Notes: a model not told the origin generated them from the letters alone. A stretch of 64,000 nt of DNA from Flammeovirgaceae bacterium (GCA_016712035.1 JADJRT010000009.1:130798-194797); one strand, 5' to 3'. Counted from the stretch's first letter, positions 26,153 through 35,573 are shown. Numbers and translations: made by a program.

Positions 26153-27344
26153 TTAGATACGGAATTGAATGAAAGGATAAGCTTGCCCTGCTTTAAATTC
26201 AGTGGTGTCAGCAGGCAATTCAATAAAACCATCCACCTCTTTCAGATTGGCAAAATCGCCTGAACCACCGCCAACTTGCGGGTAAGCCATTAGTTGGCCT
26301 TTTTCATTTTCTACTTTTACCTGAAGAAAGTAAGTTAACGCGGGCTTGAAAGAAAAATCTTTTGCCAGAATGGTGTGGCTTGATTTTATGTTGCCCCGAA
26401 GACTTTTTATAAGCCAGGGTTTTATATAGCGATAAAAGCACATATAAGTTGAAACCGGATTCCCCGGAAGGGCAAACACGATATGATTGGATGAAGTGCC
26501 GAACCACAACGGCTTGCCTGGCTTTTGGCTTACCTGATGAAAGCGTTTTTGAATTCCATTTCGCTCCAGTGTTTGAGGTACGTAATCAAACTTGCCTTTC
26601 GAAACACCTCCTGAGAAGATTAGAACTTCGTAGTGCGAAAGAATTTTTTTTTACCTCGGCTTCAAGAATCTCGGGTTGGTCGGGAATATGAAACTGATCG
26701 GCTGGACAACCCAATTCCAATAAGGCAGCTTGCAAGGCATAACTATTTGATCTTCGGATTTGATAGGGGAGTGGTGTTAGATCCACAGGCACTAATTCAT
26801 CTCCACTCGAAATAATGGCCGTTTTAGGAAACATCGAAACCGAGACAGTCTTTTTACCCACCGAGGCAAGCAAGGCAACTTCGGCAGGAGAAATTATTGT
26901 GCCGGGCGAAAGCAGAGTTTCATTTTGCTTGGCATCCTGACCTTGATGGTGAATATGATCGCGGGGATTTAATTTTTGAAGAAGAAGGGAAGCGGACTGA
27001 TCTTTAATGTCCAGATCTTCATAGCGAACAACGGTATCGGTGCCGGTAGGTAGCATCGCTCCGGTCATTACTTCAATACATGAATCATTATTGTTTAACT
27101 TTTTTGGTTGTTCACCAGCGGCTTGAATGCCTTCAATAGGAAAGTTTCGGTTTCCGTTCTTGAAAGAATCAAAACAAATTGCAACGCCATCCATAGCTAC
27201 GCGATCGAATGGTGGAAAATTTCGATCCGCCCGAACTTCTTCCCGTAAAATTCTTCCACAGGCCTGTTGAATAGCAAGATCCTCTTTTCCAGTTTCCATG
27301 GAATGCGAAAGAATAATTGCTGTAGCCTCTGAAACGCTTATCAT
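26153..27344 (-). CDS. moeA: Molybdopterin molybdenumtransferase MoeA (frameshifted)
   Basis: About 396 residues after removing one base from the nine-T run at 26644-26652 (plus strand), which joins AEVKKILSHYEVLIFSGGVSKGKFDYV. It inserts molybdate into molybdopterin-AMP in the cytoplasm. Signatures: FPPFDRVAMDGVAI (about 43-56), EVMTGAMLPTGTDTVVRYED, IISSGDELVPV, SNSYALQAAL, GGVSKGKFD and VFALPGNPVSTYMCFY. It is divergent from moaC. Its C-terminal beta-barrel domain (about 320-396) is intact. Confidence 0.94.
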
Positions 27345-27391
27345 GATTTAATTAACTTTGATTGAATACTGCGGATTCAAAATTTTAACTA

Positions 27392-27871
27392 ATGAAGAAA
27401 CAATTTACACATATTGACGCCACGGGCAACCCCAAAATGGTGGATGTATCACACAAAAAAGTGACCAAACGCGTGGCGCGCGCGCAGGCTATTGTCGTTT
27501 TAGGGAGTGAAATTGTATCGATGATGCAGGGAAACGAGTTAATCACGAAAAAAGGACCAGTTTTTCAGACAGCTATAATAGCTGGAGTGATGGCTGCAAA
27601 GAAGACACATGAACTGATTCCGTTTTGTCATCCCTTAAACCTGGAGGACTGTAAGATTAAGACATCTATTAGAGATAATACAGCAATCATTGATACTGAA
27701 GTGACTGTGACCTCTAAAACAGGTGTAGAAATGGAAGCGTTAACAGCTGCTTCGGTGGCCGCACTGACTGTATACGATATGTGTAAAGCACTGTCGCATC
27801 ACATCGTTATAACGGATATAAAACTGATGAAGAAGACAGGTGGGAAGAAAGATTTTCTGCGTAAACAGTAG
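27392..27871 (+). CDS. moaC: Cyclic pyranopterin monophosphate synthase MoaC
   Basis: 159 residues. MoaC converts the MoaA product to cyclic pyranopterin monophosphate, the first cofactor intermediate. Start MKKQFTHIDATGNPKMVDVSHK, then MAAKKTHELIPFCHPL (catalytic HELIPFCHP motif), TVTSKTGVEMEALTAASVAALTVYDMCKA (family signature) and LMKKTGGKKDF. It is divergent from moeA with about 45 bases between starts, likely containing both promoters. The small membrane ORF follows on the same strand. Confidence 0.96.
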   Translation: MKKQFTHIDATGNPKMVDVSHKKVTKRVARAQAIVVLGSEIVSMMQGNELITKKGPVFQTAIIAGVMAAKKTHELIPFCHPLNLEDCKIKTSIRDNTAIIDTEVTVTSKTGVEMEALTAASVAALTVYDMCKALSHHIVITDIKLMKKTGGKKDFLRKQ

Positions 27872-28063
27872 CCGGAGAAATACTTTGAGTCCACATCGTT
27901 CCAAAACGGGAAATTTTAATTTTTTCCAGTAAGTAGCAATTTATTAACTGATTACAAGACTTGACATTAACTGATTGTAGAAGTAAATTTTTGCGCAATC
28001 GAATGAAATTGAACAATTAAAAAATCAATAAATATTTCTCGAACTTTTTAGCTCATTAAATGT

Positions 28064-28071
28064 TAAATTTG
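28064..28071 (+). promoter_or_regulatory. Bacteroidota -7 box (TAAATTTG) before a small ORF
   Basis: TAAATTTG matches TAnnTTTG exactly and lies 14 to 23 bases before the two possible starts of the 49-residue ORF. A clear -33 element is missing. Confidence 0.35.
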
Positions 28072-28085
28072 AGAGTCTAAATAAA

Positions 28086-28235
28086 ATGTTGGTTATGAAA
28101 TTAATTGGAAAAAATATCCTTGCAGGGTTTCAGCTTAATCCGATCAATCGGGATTTGTTGATTGTAATTTCGGCAGGCATGTTTATCGCTATTGCCATTA
28201 TCAGTTTGCTAGTAATGATTGTTAGTCAGATTTAG
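28086..28235 (+). CDS. Small single-helix membrane protein (49 aa), hypothetical
   Basis: ATG at 28086 (or 28095) gives a 49-residue (or 46-residue) peptide. After MLVMKLIGKNILAGFQLNPINRDL comes one strong membrane helix (LLIVISAGMFIAIAIISLLVMIV) and SQI. It lies between moaC and moaE and is preceded by a -7 box, and a terminator follows directly. I know no family. The promoter-like box, clean helix and terminator support a real gene. Confidence 0.5.
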   Translation: MLVMKLIGKNILAGFQLNPINRDLLIVISAGMFIAIAIISLLVMIVSQI

Positions 28236-28253
28236 CAATAGCCTAATTCACCG

Positions 28254-28288
28254 AATTAAAAGCGTCAAAGAAGTTTGACGCTTTTTTA
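28254..28288. terminator. Bidirectional intrinsic terminator between moaE and the small ORF
   Basis: A perfect 12-bp stem (AAAAGCGTCAAA at 28258-28269, TTTGACGCTTTT at 28274-28285) with a GAAG loop. T-rich ends are on both sides: TTTTTT on the plus strand and TTTTAATT on the minus. It serves the plus-strand small ORF and the minus-strand moaE. Its overlap with the apparent moaE end supports the shorter moaE reading. Confidence 0.88.
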
Positions 28289-28694
28289 TGGATGCGCGGA
28301 AACATGTGTCGCCATCTTCAAAAAATTCCTTCTTCCAAATGGGAACCGTTTGTTTAAGCGTATCAATTACATACTGACAAGCTTCAAAAGATTCCTTTCG
28401 ATGTGCGGTTGAAAGCGCAATCACTACTGCAACATCTCCCGGGTGTAAGGTACCCACCCTATGACTTACTGCCCAACCGGTTAGGTTCCATTGTTTGTCA
28501 GCTTGTTGAATTATTTTATTCATCTCGGCAACAGCCATGGGTTCGTAGGCTTCATACTCAAGTCTGGTAACCTTTTTGGAGGAGGTTTGATTTCGCACAG
28601 TTCCAATAAATACATTAACAGCACCTCCACTACGCGAAGAAGCAGCGCTTATGATCTTTTGAACATCAATAGGTTTGTCAATAATTTCAATCAT
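28286..28694 (-). CDS. moaE: Molybdopterin synthase catalytic subunit MoaE, 3' end frameshifted
   Basis: About 136 residues. MoaE, with MoaD, converts cyclic pyranopterin to molybdopterin. Visible are GAVNVFIGTVRN, LEYEAYEPMAVAEM, VSHRVGTLHPGDVAVVIALSTAHRKESFEAC and VPIWKKEFFEDGDT. As written the frame runs on past the terminator; adding two G bases at 28302-28303 (plus CC) gives the normal end GDTWVSAHP and a stop at 28286, directly before the terminator. The start ATG at 28694 gives MIEIIDKPI; an in-frame GTG lies at 28715. It follows moaD by about 10 bases. Confidence 0.93.
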
Positions 28695-28704
28695 GCTTGG
28701 ATAT

Positions 28705-28944
28705 TCAACCGCCACTAACCGGTGGTATCAATGCGATCTCGTCAGTTTCGTGTAAAGGCGCCTCGTCCGATGCATACTCCTGATTTACCGCAATAAAAAG
28801 TGATTTCAGTTTTTTCAAATCAGGATATTGGGTGGCTAAGGTATTTCTAAGATCACCTACAGAAGTACCAGTAAGTTCAAAGGCAACCTCGCGATTACCT
28901 ATAATATCGCGCGAGATTCCAAACGCTTTAATTTTTACTACCAT
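28705..28944 (-). CDS. moaD: Molybdopterin synthase sulfur carrier subunit MoaD
   Basis: 79 residues of ubiquitin-like fold, ending ALIPPVSGG. The C-terminal Gly-Gly carries the thiocarboxylate used as sulfur donor. Start MVVKIKAFGISRDIIGNREVAF is typical. FIAVNQEYAS leads into the last strand. It is divergent from moaA and cotranscribed with moaE. No adenylyltransferase (MoeB) is seen in the window, so its activation must be encoded elsewhere. Confidence 0.93.
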   Translation of the reverse strand: MVVKIKAFGISRDIIGNREVAFELTGTSVGDLRNTLATQYPDLKKLKSLFIAVNQEYASDEAPLHETDEIALIPPVSGG

Positions 28945-28991
28945 TTAACAAATATACGTACTGATTTCATACGTATTCGATCGATCATCTC

Positions 28992-28999
28992 TATCTTTC
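28992..28999 (+). promoter_or_regulatory. -7-like box (TATCTTTC) before moaA
   Basis: TATCTTTC differs from TAnnTTTG by one base and ends only seven bases before the moaA ATG, so a very short leader would follow. A -33 box is not clear. Weak support. Confidence 0.25.
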
Positions 29000-29006
29000 G
29001 TATTGA

Positions 29007-30007
29007 ATGTCAGGATCACGCCTATATGATAATCACGGCCGGCCTATTACCTACCTGCGTTTGGCGGTAACGGATCGGTGCAACCTGCGTTGCTTTTATT
29101 GCATGCCTGAAGAGGGAATCAAATACTTGCCTAAAAAACAACTCTTGACTTTTGAAGAAATCGAGCGACTGATTAGAATTTTGGCTTCGATGGGGATTTC
29201 GAAAGTCAGGCTTACCGGGGGTGAGCCTTTTGTACGTACGGATCTGATGAAGCTTGTTCGCAGGATTGTTGCGATCGATGGTGTTCACGATTTACATCTT
29301 ACCACCAACGGTATTTTAACTGCACCTCATATTCCGGAATTGAAATCGTTGGGAATTGCATCTGTTAACTTAAGTCTCGATACGCTTGATCGCGAGCGAT
29401 TTAAATGATTACCCGAAGAGATGAGTTTGAGAAAACGTGGGCTACTCTACAACAATTAATTGAAAGCAACATTCCTGTAAAGATTAATGCTGTAGTGATG
29501 GAGGGCAGAAATATCGAAGACATTCTTCCACTTATTGAACTTACGCGTAATAACACTATTTCGGTTCGTTTTATTGAAGAGATGCCTTTTAATGGCGAAG
29601 GCAAACATTATTCCATGCTTACCTGGACGTACACTAAAATTGTGGATTATATACGTGAGCACTATCCCAATCTTGAGCGATTGGCTGATCCCCCACATTC
29701 AACTTCGTATAATTATAAAATACCTGGCTATGTGGGAGACGTGGGCATGATTGCTGCCTTTAGCCGAACCTTCTGTGGTACCTGTAATCGAATCCGGGTA
29801 ACCGCACAAGGGGTTTTTAAAACATGTTTGTATGATGATGGCGTATTGAACGTCAGAGATTTAATGCGCGAAGAAAAAAGCGATGCGGAGATAAAAGTGA
29901 GTTTACTTCGGGCATTTAAAAGCCGGGCATTAGATGGATTTGAAGCGGAAGCAAGAAGAGGGAGTAGTTCACCGGCTATAGAATCGATGTCAACCATTGG
30001 CGGATAA
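29007..30007 (+). CDS. moaA: GTP 3',8-cyclase MoaA (frameshifted)
   Basis: About 333 residues after one A is added to the AAA run at 29403-29405, which joins DRERFKMITRRDEFE. Radical-SAM enzyme that starts cofactor synthesis from GTP. Cluster one is Cys25, Cys29 and Cys32 in DRCNLRCFYC. RLTGGEPFVRTDL and HLTTNGILT follow. The second cluster is FCGTCNRIRVT with FKTCLYD. The C-terminal Gly-Gly (STIGG) that helps position SAM is retained. Confidence 0.95.
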
Positions 30008-30021
30008 AATTTTAAAAGATT

Positions 30022-30534
30022 ATGAGAATACTTTTTTCAATTGTTTTTGTAATGAGTTACCTCTCTGGCCATAGCCAGGAGAAACCATCGGCCACGCAGT
30101 CATTTATGGTTACTGGAGAGGTTAAGCAGGAAGTAAAAATATCGGTGAATGACTTTGATAAATATCGAGGTGCTTTAGTTAAAGATGTGGTAATTACCAA
30201 TCACCTGGGCGAGGTTAAGAGTCGAATCAAAAAACTAACCGGTGTTTTATTACGAGATATTCTCGCCAACGTTGAGATTAAAAGTGAAAAACCGCGTGAT
30301 CTCAGCGCGTGTTACCTGGTTTGCAAAGCGACTGATGGATATACCATTATCTATTCGTGGAATGAAGTTTTCAATAATCCTGCAGGAGAATCCATTTACT
30401 TGATTACCTCTAAGGAGGACATCAAAGCCATTGATATGGAAGAGTCGATACTGATGCTTTCGCCCCGCGATTATAAAACGGGAAGAAGGTATTTGAAAAG
30501 TTTGACTTCCATTGAAGTAAAGCGCGCCAATTAA
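30022..30534 (+). CDS. Secreted molybdopterin-domain-like protein (sulfite oxidase fold, Cys missing)
   Basis: 170 residues with a signal peptide (about 1-18). The domain matches the oxidoreductase molybdopterin-binding fold: FMVTGEVKQEVKISVNDFDKY at its start, LTGVLLRDILANV, ATDGYTIIYSWNEVFNN, and SPRDYKTGRRYLKSLTSIEVKR at its end. The Cys that binds molybdenum in sulfite oxidase should precede the conserved Gly-V-L-L-R-D segment, but that stretch (NHLGEVKSRIKKLTG) has none. It may be a structural or binding relative. It follows moaA by 15 bases and overlaps the TauE gene's first base. Confidence 0.75.
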   Translation: MRILFSIVFVMSYLSGHSQEKPSATQSFMVTGEVKQEVKISVNDFDKYRGALVKDVVITNHLGEVKSRIKKLTGVLLRDILANVEIKSEKPRDLSACYLVCKATDGYTIIYSWNEVFNNPAGESIYLITSKEDIKAIDMEESILMLSPRDYKTGRRYLKSLTSIEVKRAN

Positions 30535-31278
30535 TGATGGAGTTATATATTCTGATTGGCGCTTTTTTCTTCATTGCATTAATTTATTCCTCAGTAGGTT
30601 TTGGTGGTGGCTCCAGCTACCTCGCGTTAATGGCACAGCCCTTTTTCTCTCTAATGCCAGATACAATCCGACCCACAGCTTTGCTTTGTAATGTAGTAGT
30701 GGTTACAGGCGGCACTATTATTTTCTATAGACAAGGTAAATTGTTGTGGAAAGATATTTGGCCTTTTATTGTCATGAGTGTACCGATGGCGTTTGTGGGT
30801 GGCTTTTGGAAACTGCAGGATGATACGTTCTTTATCATCCTTGGATTTACATTGTTGGTTGTTTCTATTTTGCTTTGGATTCAGCAAGACGAAAAAACAG
30901 TATCGGTACGGTTTGATAGCACTGCGAGTCAATTGGTTGTAGGGGTGGCATCGGCTTTCTTTCGGGGTTGGTGAGTATCGGGGTGGTATTTTTCTTTCGC
31001 CCATACTGCATCTGGCTCGGTGGGCTGAGGCAAAGAAAATTTCGGCATTGGCCAGTGTTTTTATTTTGGTCAATTCCATTGGCGGTCTTATGGGCCAGCT
31101 TTCTCGCGGGCTTCCACCCTCGATTGGACATTCATAGCTTCCGTGATGGTGGCTTTTTGCCGGTGGTCAAATTGGTTCGCGTTTTGGTGCTCAAAAGTTT
31201 AAACCAGTTTATATTCGCAGAATAACTTCCATACTTATTTTGCTTGCTTCCATTAATATTTTAAAAGATCATTTATGA
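30534..31278 (+). CDS. TauE/SafE family sulfite exporter-like membrane protein (several frameshifts)
   Basis: About 248 residues once four one-base indels are corrected (near 30938, 30984, 31122 and 31160). The first frame reads LIYSSVGFGGGSSYLALMAQ, the family's N-terminal repeat. Restored, GIGFLSGLVSIGGGIFLSP follows as the second repeat, then LARWAEAKKISALASVFILVNSIGGLMGQL. The true end is YIRRITSILILLASINILKDHL with a TGA that overlaps the DsrE start as ATGA. That overlap supports the repair. TauE/SafE proteins export sulfite or related anions. The dense errors are unusual even for this window. Confidence 0.75.
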
Positions 31279-31805
31279 AAAAAATTATTACGATCTTCGT
31301 TCTGTGTTTCCCGCTTATTGGTTTTGCCCAAAACAAAGTAAGTCCGGTTGTTAAAAACTATGGGGGCATTTTTGAAATTCCTTATGCCGATGAAAAACCC
31401 GATCCAACCCTTGATTACAAAATTGTTATTGAAGTTGTATCCAATACCGATAAGTATGATTCTATCAACTGGCCGCTGTTTAATGTAGCACGTCTGTTAA
31501 ACCTGCATGTAACGGGGGGGGTGCCCAAGGAAAAAATTCAGGTTGTAGTGGTAATCCATGGAGGCGCGGCATTCACAGTAATGAACAATGAAGCCTACAA
31601 AGCTAAATACGGAGTGGATAACCCAAATCTAAATTTGTATCAGGAGTTGCAACAAGCGGGTGTAAAAATGTTTGTTTGTGGTCAGTCGTTGATCGCCAGA
31701 AAAATTGATCGGCTTAAAATGGTGCCCGAGGTGAAGATTGCCACCTCTGCGCTAACAACACTTACCACGTATCAGCTAAAAGGACATGCGTTGTTGAAGT
31801 TCTGA
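31275..31805 (+). CDS. DsrE-family protein, secreted
   Basis: 176 residues with a signal peptide (about 1-18). The DsrE/DsrF-like fold is visible as DYKIVIEVVSNTDKYDSINWPLFNVARLLNLHV, IQVVVVIHGGAAF, LNLYQELQQAGVKMFVCGQSL and EVKIATSALTTLTTYQLKGHALLKF. Cys in FVCGQSL is where DsrE proteins can carry a persulfide. Members trade sulfur. Position after TauE suggests periplasmic sulfur chemistry. Confidence 0.87.
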   Translation: MKKIITIFVLCFPLIGFAQNKVSPVVKNYGGIFEIPYADEKPDPTLDYKIVIEVVSNTDKYDSINWPLFNVARLLNLHVTGGVPKEKIQVVVVIHGGAAFTVMNNEAYKAKYGVDNPNLNLYQELQQAGVKMFVCGQSLIARKIDRLKMVPEVKIATSALTTLTTYQLKGHALLKF

Positions 31806-31849
31806 GTTTTTGATATGCCAGATAAGCATACAAATGGGCGGGATCAAAA

Positions 31850-34800
31850 TTATTTTTTTATCGTCAGGTAGCCTGATAAATTCTCTCCACTACTTAGCAA
31901 TTCCACATTATAGAAATAAACTCCACTCGGTAGTTCATTGCCATTGTTTTGTTTTCCTTCAAATCTTTTCTCAGGTAGAGCAGAGTTGTAATCTTCCATT
32001 TCAAACACTTTATCGCCCCACCGGTTATAGATACTCACTTTGTTTTCGGGTTCAAGAAATTGAATGTTTTCAATGAAGAAAAAATCATTATTTCCATCGC
32101 CATTTGGTGACATGCCATTGTACACTATAATCTCACCGGCTATTTCTATCTGTAAATCGATTTGTGAACATGCACCTAGTAAATCACAAACCTCGATCGT
32201 TAACATATCAGTCCCAGTAAATGTTGTGTTGGAGTAATCTATTTGCAATATAGCGTTAGCTAAAGTAGCTGCCGCCCCGCTTTGAGGCTGTTGAATAATT
32301 GAAAAACTGGTTGGATCTAGATTGCCATCAGGATCAGACACGATGTCGGTTAGTGTAAGTGTGACAAACCCATTAATCACAGATGTTAGGGTAGTTGGGT
32401 TAAAGACAGGTGGTTGATTGATACCAATTATTGTTCCTGTTATTGTAAAAACAAATGTAGACTCATCCGAGTCATCACTTTCAATTGTCATAGTTTCAGT
32501 AAAGGTGCCTCCCATAGCACCACTTAAACTTACATCGAACATGGGGCTCGGTTCATCAAACTTTGATACTGTTGGAATTGTTGAGGTGATAGTAAACGCA
32601 GTACCCGTAATAGAGATATTGGATATATTTAGAGCTGCTGATCCACCATTTCCGATTGAGAACTGAAGTGTGATATCTGTCCCTTGGTTTGTGGAACCAA
32701 AATCAACTGCAGCCAATTGCCCATCGAGTATTTCAGCGAGACCTTGAAATACTTCTATTTCTGGCTCGGGAGCTGCAGAAATATCACCCGTAATGGGGAA
32801 ACTGAAATTGGGTTCATCTACATCGTCACTTGTAATGGTTATCGTCTCCGTAAACGTATTAATGATCGCACCAGTTAGCAGGATGTCGATCGTAACAGTG
32901 TTGCCTGTATTTACGATTGCTGCAGTTGCGGACAAGATGCTAAAGGAAGTGCCCGTTACGGTGATGTTAGATATATTTAAAGTGGCCGGGCCAATATTCT
33001 CAATTGTAATTTGCTGAGTAAGGCCTACGCCAATGGTACCGGTGCCAAGGTTATAAGCAGTTATTTGTCCATCGAATATTGGTGATCCACTCGTGTCTGG
33101 TCCTCCGTAGACCGCAATTTCAGGCTCTGCTATAAGTCTGATATCACCAGTTATTGAAAAATCAAATGAGGATTCATCGGCATCGTCACTGACGATCGTA
33201 AGTATCTCAGTAAAGATCCCAATTGCGCCACCGCTCAATTGCACGTCAATCGTTTCTGAATTGCCAGGCAGGATAGTATAGGAGGCTGGAGAAAGTAAGG
33301 TAAATGCGCTACCGCTTATCGTAATGTTTGAAACTACAATGTTGGCTGCCCCCTGATTTTCAATCGTGAATTGTTTGATGATGTCGCTGCCTAATACACC
33401 AATTCCAAAATCTGAAGCAGCTACCTGACCATCCGAAAGTTCAGTACCGGTATTGTTTGGTCCTTCGAAGGCTGCTATTTCCCCTGCAGGGCATTGAAGT
33501 CCTCCATCAGAAAATGTCCATCCGTATGTGGCAGTGAGTGCTGCTCGAGCGGGCCCGCTTGTGCAATAGAATACGTTGAAACCTCCAAAGGTTACACCTG
33601 TCTGCAGCGGACCAGGAAGTGCGGCCCAGCCAATAATTGTTTGGTCATATTTGTCGACAGATATTCCTGAATTACTAAACATGGCTGTCATTGCTTGCAC
33701 ATTCGATACATCCCATGCCCCGAGACTTTGATCGAATGCAAGCGTAAGGTTAAACATACCACTCATGTTGATCACGCTAGTAACATCCCAGGCGCTAAGG
33801 TCCTGATTAAAAGCGTTGGCATTTGAAAACATGTTTCCCATAAAGCCAACATTACTCACATCCCACATCCCAATATCCTGATTGAACACTTGAGCGCTTG
33901 TAAACATAGCCGACATGTCGGTAACACCACTCACATCCCACATGTCTATTGGTTGATTGAAGACTGCACCGGAAAAGGTGGTACTCATATTAGAAATGTT
34001 ACTAACATCCCAAGTATTGATGTTCTGATTGAACTGTGAAAACGTGAACATACCACTGATAGTCGTGACGCTTGTTAAGTCCCACATACTTATATCTTGA
34101 TTAAAGGGAGTGAAAGCAAATAGCGAATTCATGTTAGTGACGCTACTCACGTCCCATCCGCCAATGGGTTGATCAAATGAGCTTGCATTTCGAAACATGG
34201 AGTTCATGTTCGTGACACTGCTTACATTCCAATTACCAACAGGTCCATTAAACGAATCTGCTCCATTGAACATGGAGATCATAGTAGTGACGTTACTTAC
34301 ATTCCAGCTATCTAGATTTTGGTTGAAATCATCAGCTTCGGCAAACATGGAATTCATGTTGGTGACGCTACTCACATTCCATCCATCAAGGGGTTGATTA
34401 AAATCGCGTGCAGAGCTAAACATTTCTGCCATGTTTGTGACCTTACTCACGTTCCAACCTCCAATAGGTTGATTGAAGGCTCCTGCTACCTGGAACATCC
34501 TGAACATAGTGTTGACGTTTCCCACATTCCATCCCCCAATCGGCTGATTGAATGCATTGCAAAACACAAACATTTCAGTCATATCGGTTACATTCTGAGT
34601 ATTCCACGTGGATAGGTTTCCATTAAAGGCAAAGGCATTTCGAAACATCGAAATCATAGTGGTCACATTGCTCACGTTCCAATTGTTTAGGTCCTGATTG
34701 AAAACATCCGCACTAAAAAACATTGAATTCATGTTGGTGACGTTTCCCACGTTCCAATTGTTGACTGGTTGATTAAATGAATCTGCATCGCGAAACATCG

Positions 34801-35338
34801 AATTCATATCCATCACATTGCTGACATCCCAACCGTCAATATTATCATTCATCACTGTGGCACCCTGGAACATGGAAGACATGTTGGTGACGATCGAGAG
34901 GTTTGGCGCATCTGGGGCAGGTATACTGAGATTTGAACACCCTCGAAATGCATCAGCCATCGAATCCCATACTTGGCCTCCCCACTGCTCAACTGTTAAA
35001 ATTTTTCTCCTATCACCACCTCCGTTAAAGTATATACGCGGAAAAACACCAGTTATAGTGACTGTATAGGTGCCTGCTACTCCATAATCATGAGTAATGT
35101 TGCCACTTACATTATTATCTGAGGTCAGATCTCCCCAATCTACATTATAGTTATAAGTACTTCCTCCATTCGTTGGTATGGTTATCTGCGTTGTACCTGA
35201 TGAGCCAGGGTTATCCGTTTTCCATGCAGTGATGAAGGCCTGCGCATTAATAAGGAATGGGACTACACACAAAAGAAATAGAATACTTATCCGTTTGGTT
35301 GATTGTAACAATTCCGCAAGAATGACAAGAGGCCTCAT
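31850..35338 (-). CDS. BspA-like repeat surface protein with T9SS type B C-terminal domain
   Basis: 1,162 residues, frame intact. A signal peptide (ending LINAQ) is followed by a PKD-like part (VDWGDLTSDN) and an array of about 16 BspA-type leucine-rich repeats of 25 residues (FNQPIGGWNVSNVTNMNSMF). Three choice-of-anchor-D-like repeats follow, each with a DGQ and N-I-S-N-I-T-x-T-G pattern, then a cadherin-like segment. The end, GMSPNGDGNNDFFFIEN to YNRWGDKVFEM and GYLTIKK, is a type B sorting domain. Expected to be surface-exposed, binding or adhesive. Confidence 0.92.
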   Translation of the reverse strand: MRPLVILAELLQSTKRISILFLLCVVPFLINAQAFITAWKTDNPGSSGTTQITIPTNGGSTYNYNVDWGDLTSDNNVSGNITHDYGVAGTYTVTITGVFPRIYFNGGGDRRKILTVEQWGGQVWDSMADAFRGCSNLSIPAPDAPNLSIVTNMSSMFQGATVMNDNIDGWDVSNVMDMNSMFRDADSFNQPVNNWNVGNVTNMNSMFFSADVFNQDLNNWNVSNVTTMISMFRNAFAFNGNLSTWNTQNVTDMTEMFVFCNAFNQPIGGWNVGNVNTMFRMFQVAGAFNQPIGGWNVSKVTNMAEMFSSARDFNQPLDGWNVSSVTNMNSMFAEADDFNQNLDSWNVSNVTTMISMFNGADSFNGPVGNWNVSSVTNMNSMFRNASSFDQPIGGWDVSSVTNMNSLFAFTPFNQDISMWDLTSVTTISGMFTFSQFNQNINTWDVSNISNMSTTFSGAVFNQPIDMWDVSGVTDMSAMFTSAQVFNQDIGMWDVSNVGFMGNMFSNANAFNQDLSAWDVTSVINMSGMFNLTLAFDQSLGAWDVSNVQAMTAMFSNSGISVDKYDQTIIGWAALPGPLQTGVTFGGFNVFYCTSGPARAALTATYGWTFSDGGLQCPAGEIAAFEGPNNTGTELSDGQVAASDFGIGVLGSDIIKQFTIENQGAANIVVSNITISGSAFTLLSPASYTILPGNSETIDVQLSGGAIGIFTEILTIVSDDADESSFDFSITGDIRLIAEPEIAVYGGPDTSGSPIFDGQITAYNLGTGTIGVGLTQQITIENIGPATLNISNITVTGTSFSILSATAAIVNTGNTVTIDILLTGAIINTFTETITITSDDVDEPNFSFPITGDISAAPEPEIEVFQGLAEILDGQLAAVDFGSTNQGTDITLQFSIGNGGSAALNISNISITGTAFTITSTIPTVSKFDEPSPMFDVSLSGAMGGTFTETMTIESDDSDESTFVFTITGTIIGINQPPVFNPTTLTSVINGFVTLTLTDIVSDPDGNLDPTSFSIIQQPQSGAAATLANAILQIDYSNTTFTGTDMLTIEVCDLLGACSQIDLQIEIAGEIIVYNGMSPNGDGNNDFFFIENIQFLEPENKVSIYNRWGDKVFEMEDYNSALPEKRFEGKQNNGNELPSGVYFYNVELLSSGENLSGYLTIKK
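33665..34905 (-). repeat. Tandem 75-bp coding repeat array (BspA-type units)
   Basis: Each unit encodes about 25 residues in the pattern FNQ-x-I-x-x-W-[ND]-V-S-x-V-T-x-M-x-x-M-F. About 16 units follow one another inside the T9SS protein. The DNA-level similarity of neighbouring units is high. Such arrays recombine and expand. It is coding sequence, not a CRISPR array. Confidence 0.85.
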
Positions 35339-35573
35339 GTCTTAAAATTTCGTCAGTGTTTAATCACTAAAAATCGGGATTTAAGCTGAGAAAATTTACT
35401 AAAAGTTGTATTAATTGAGAGTGAAGTTTTAAAATGCGGAATACAAGGCTAACTACCGAGTAGATAATCCTATCCTAAAATTATAAATTAAATCAAGCTT
35501 GTGTAAAGTGTTTGTGCGTGGTCAATCTTGATTGCTTGCAAGATCAATTGTTAAGAGGGTGTCTGATATGAAG

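Noticed and set aside
33665..34905. Regular 75-bp spacing considered as a CRISPR array
   Set aside because: Units are in frame throughout one long ORF, vary at each position and encode BspA-type repeats. No leader or cas genes are present.
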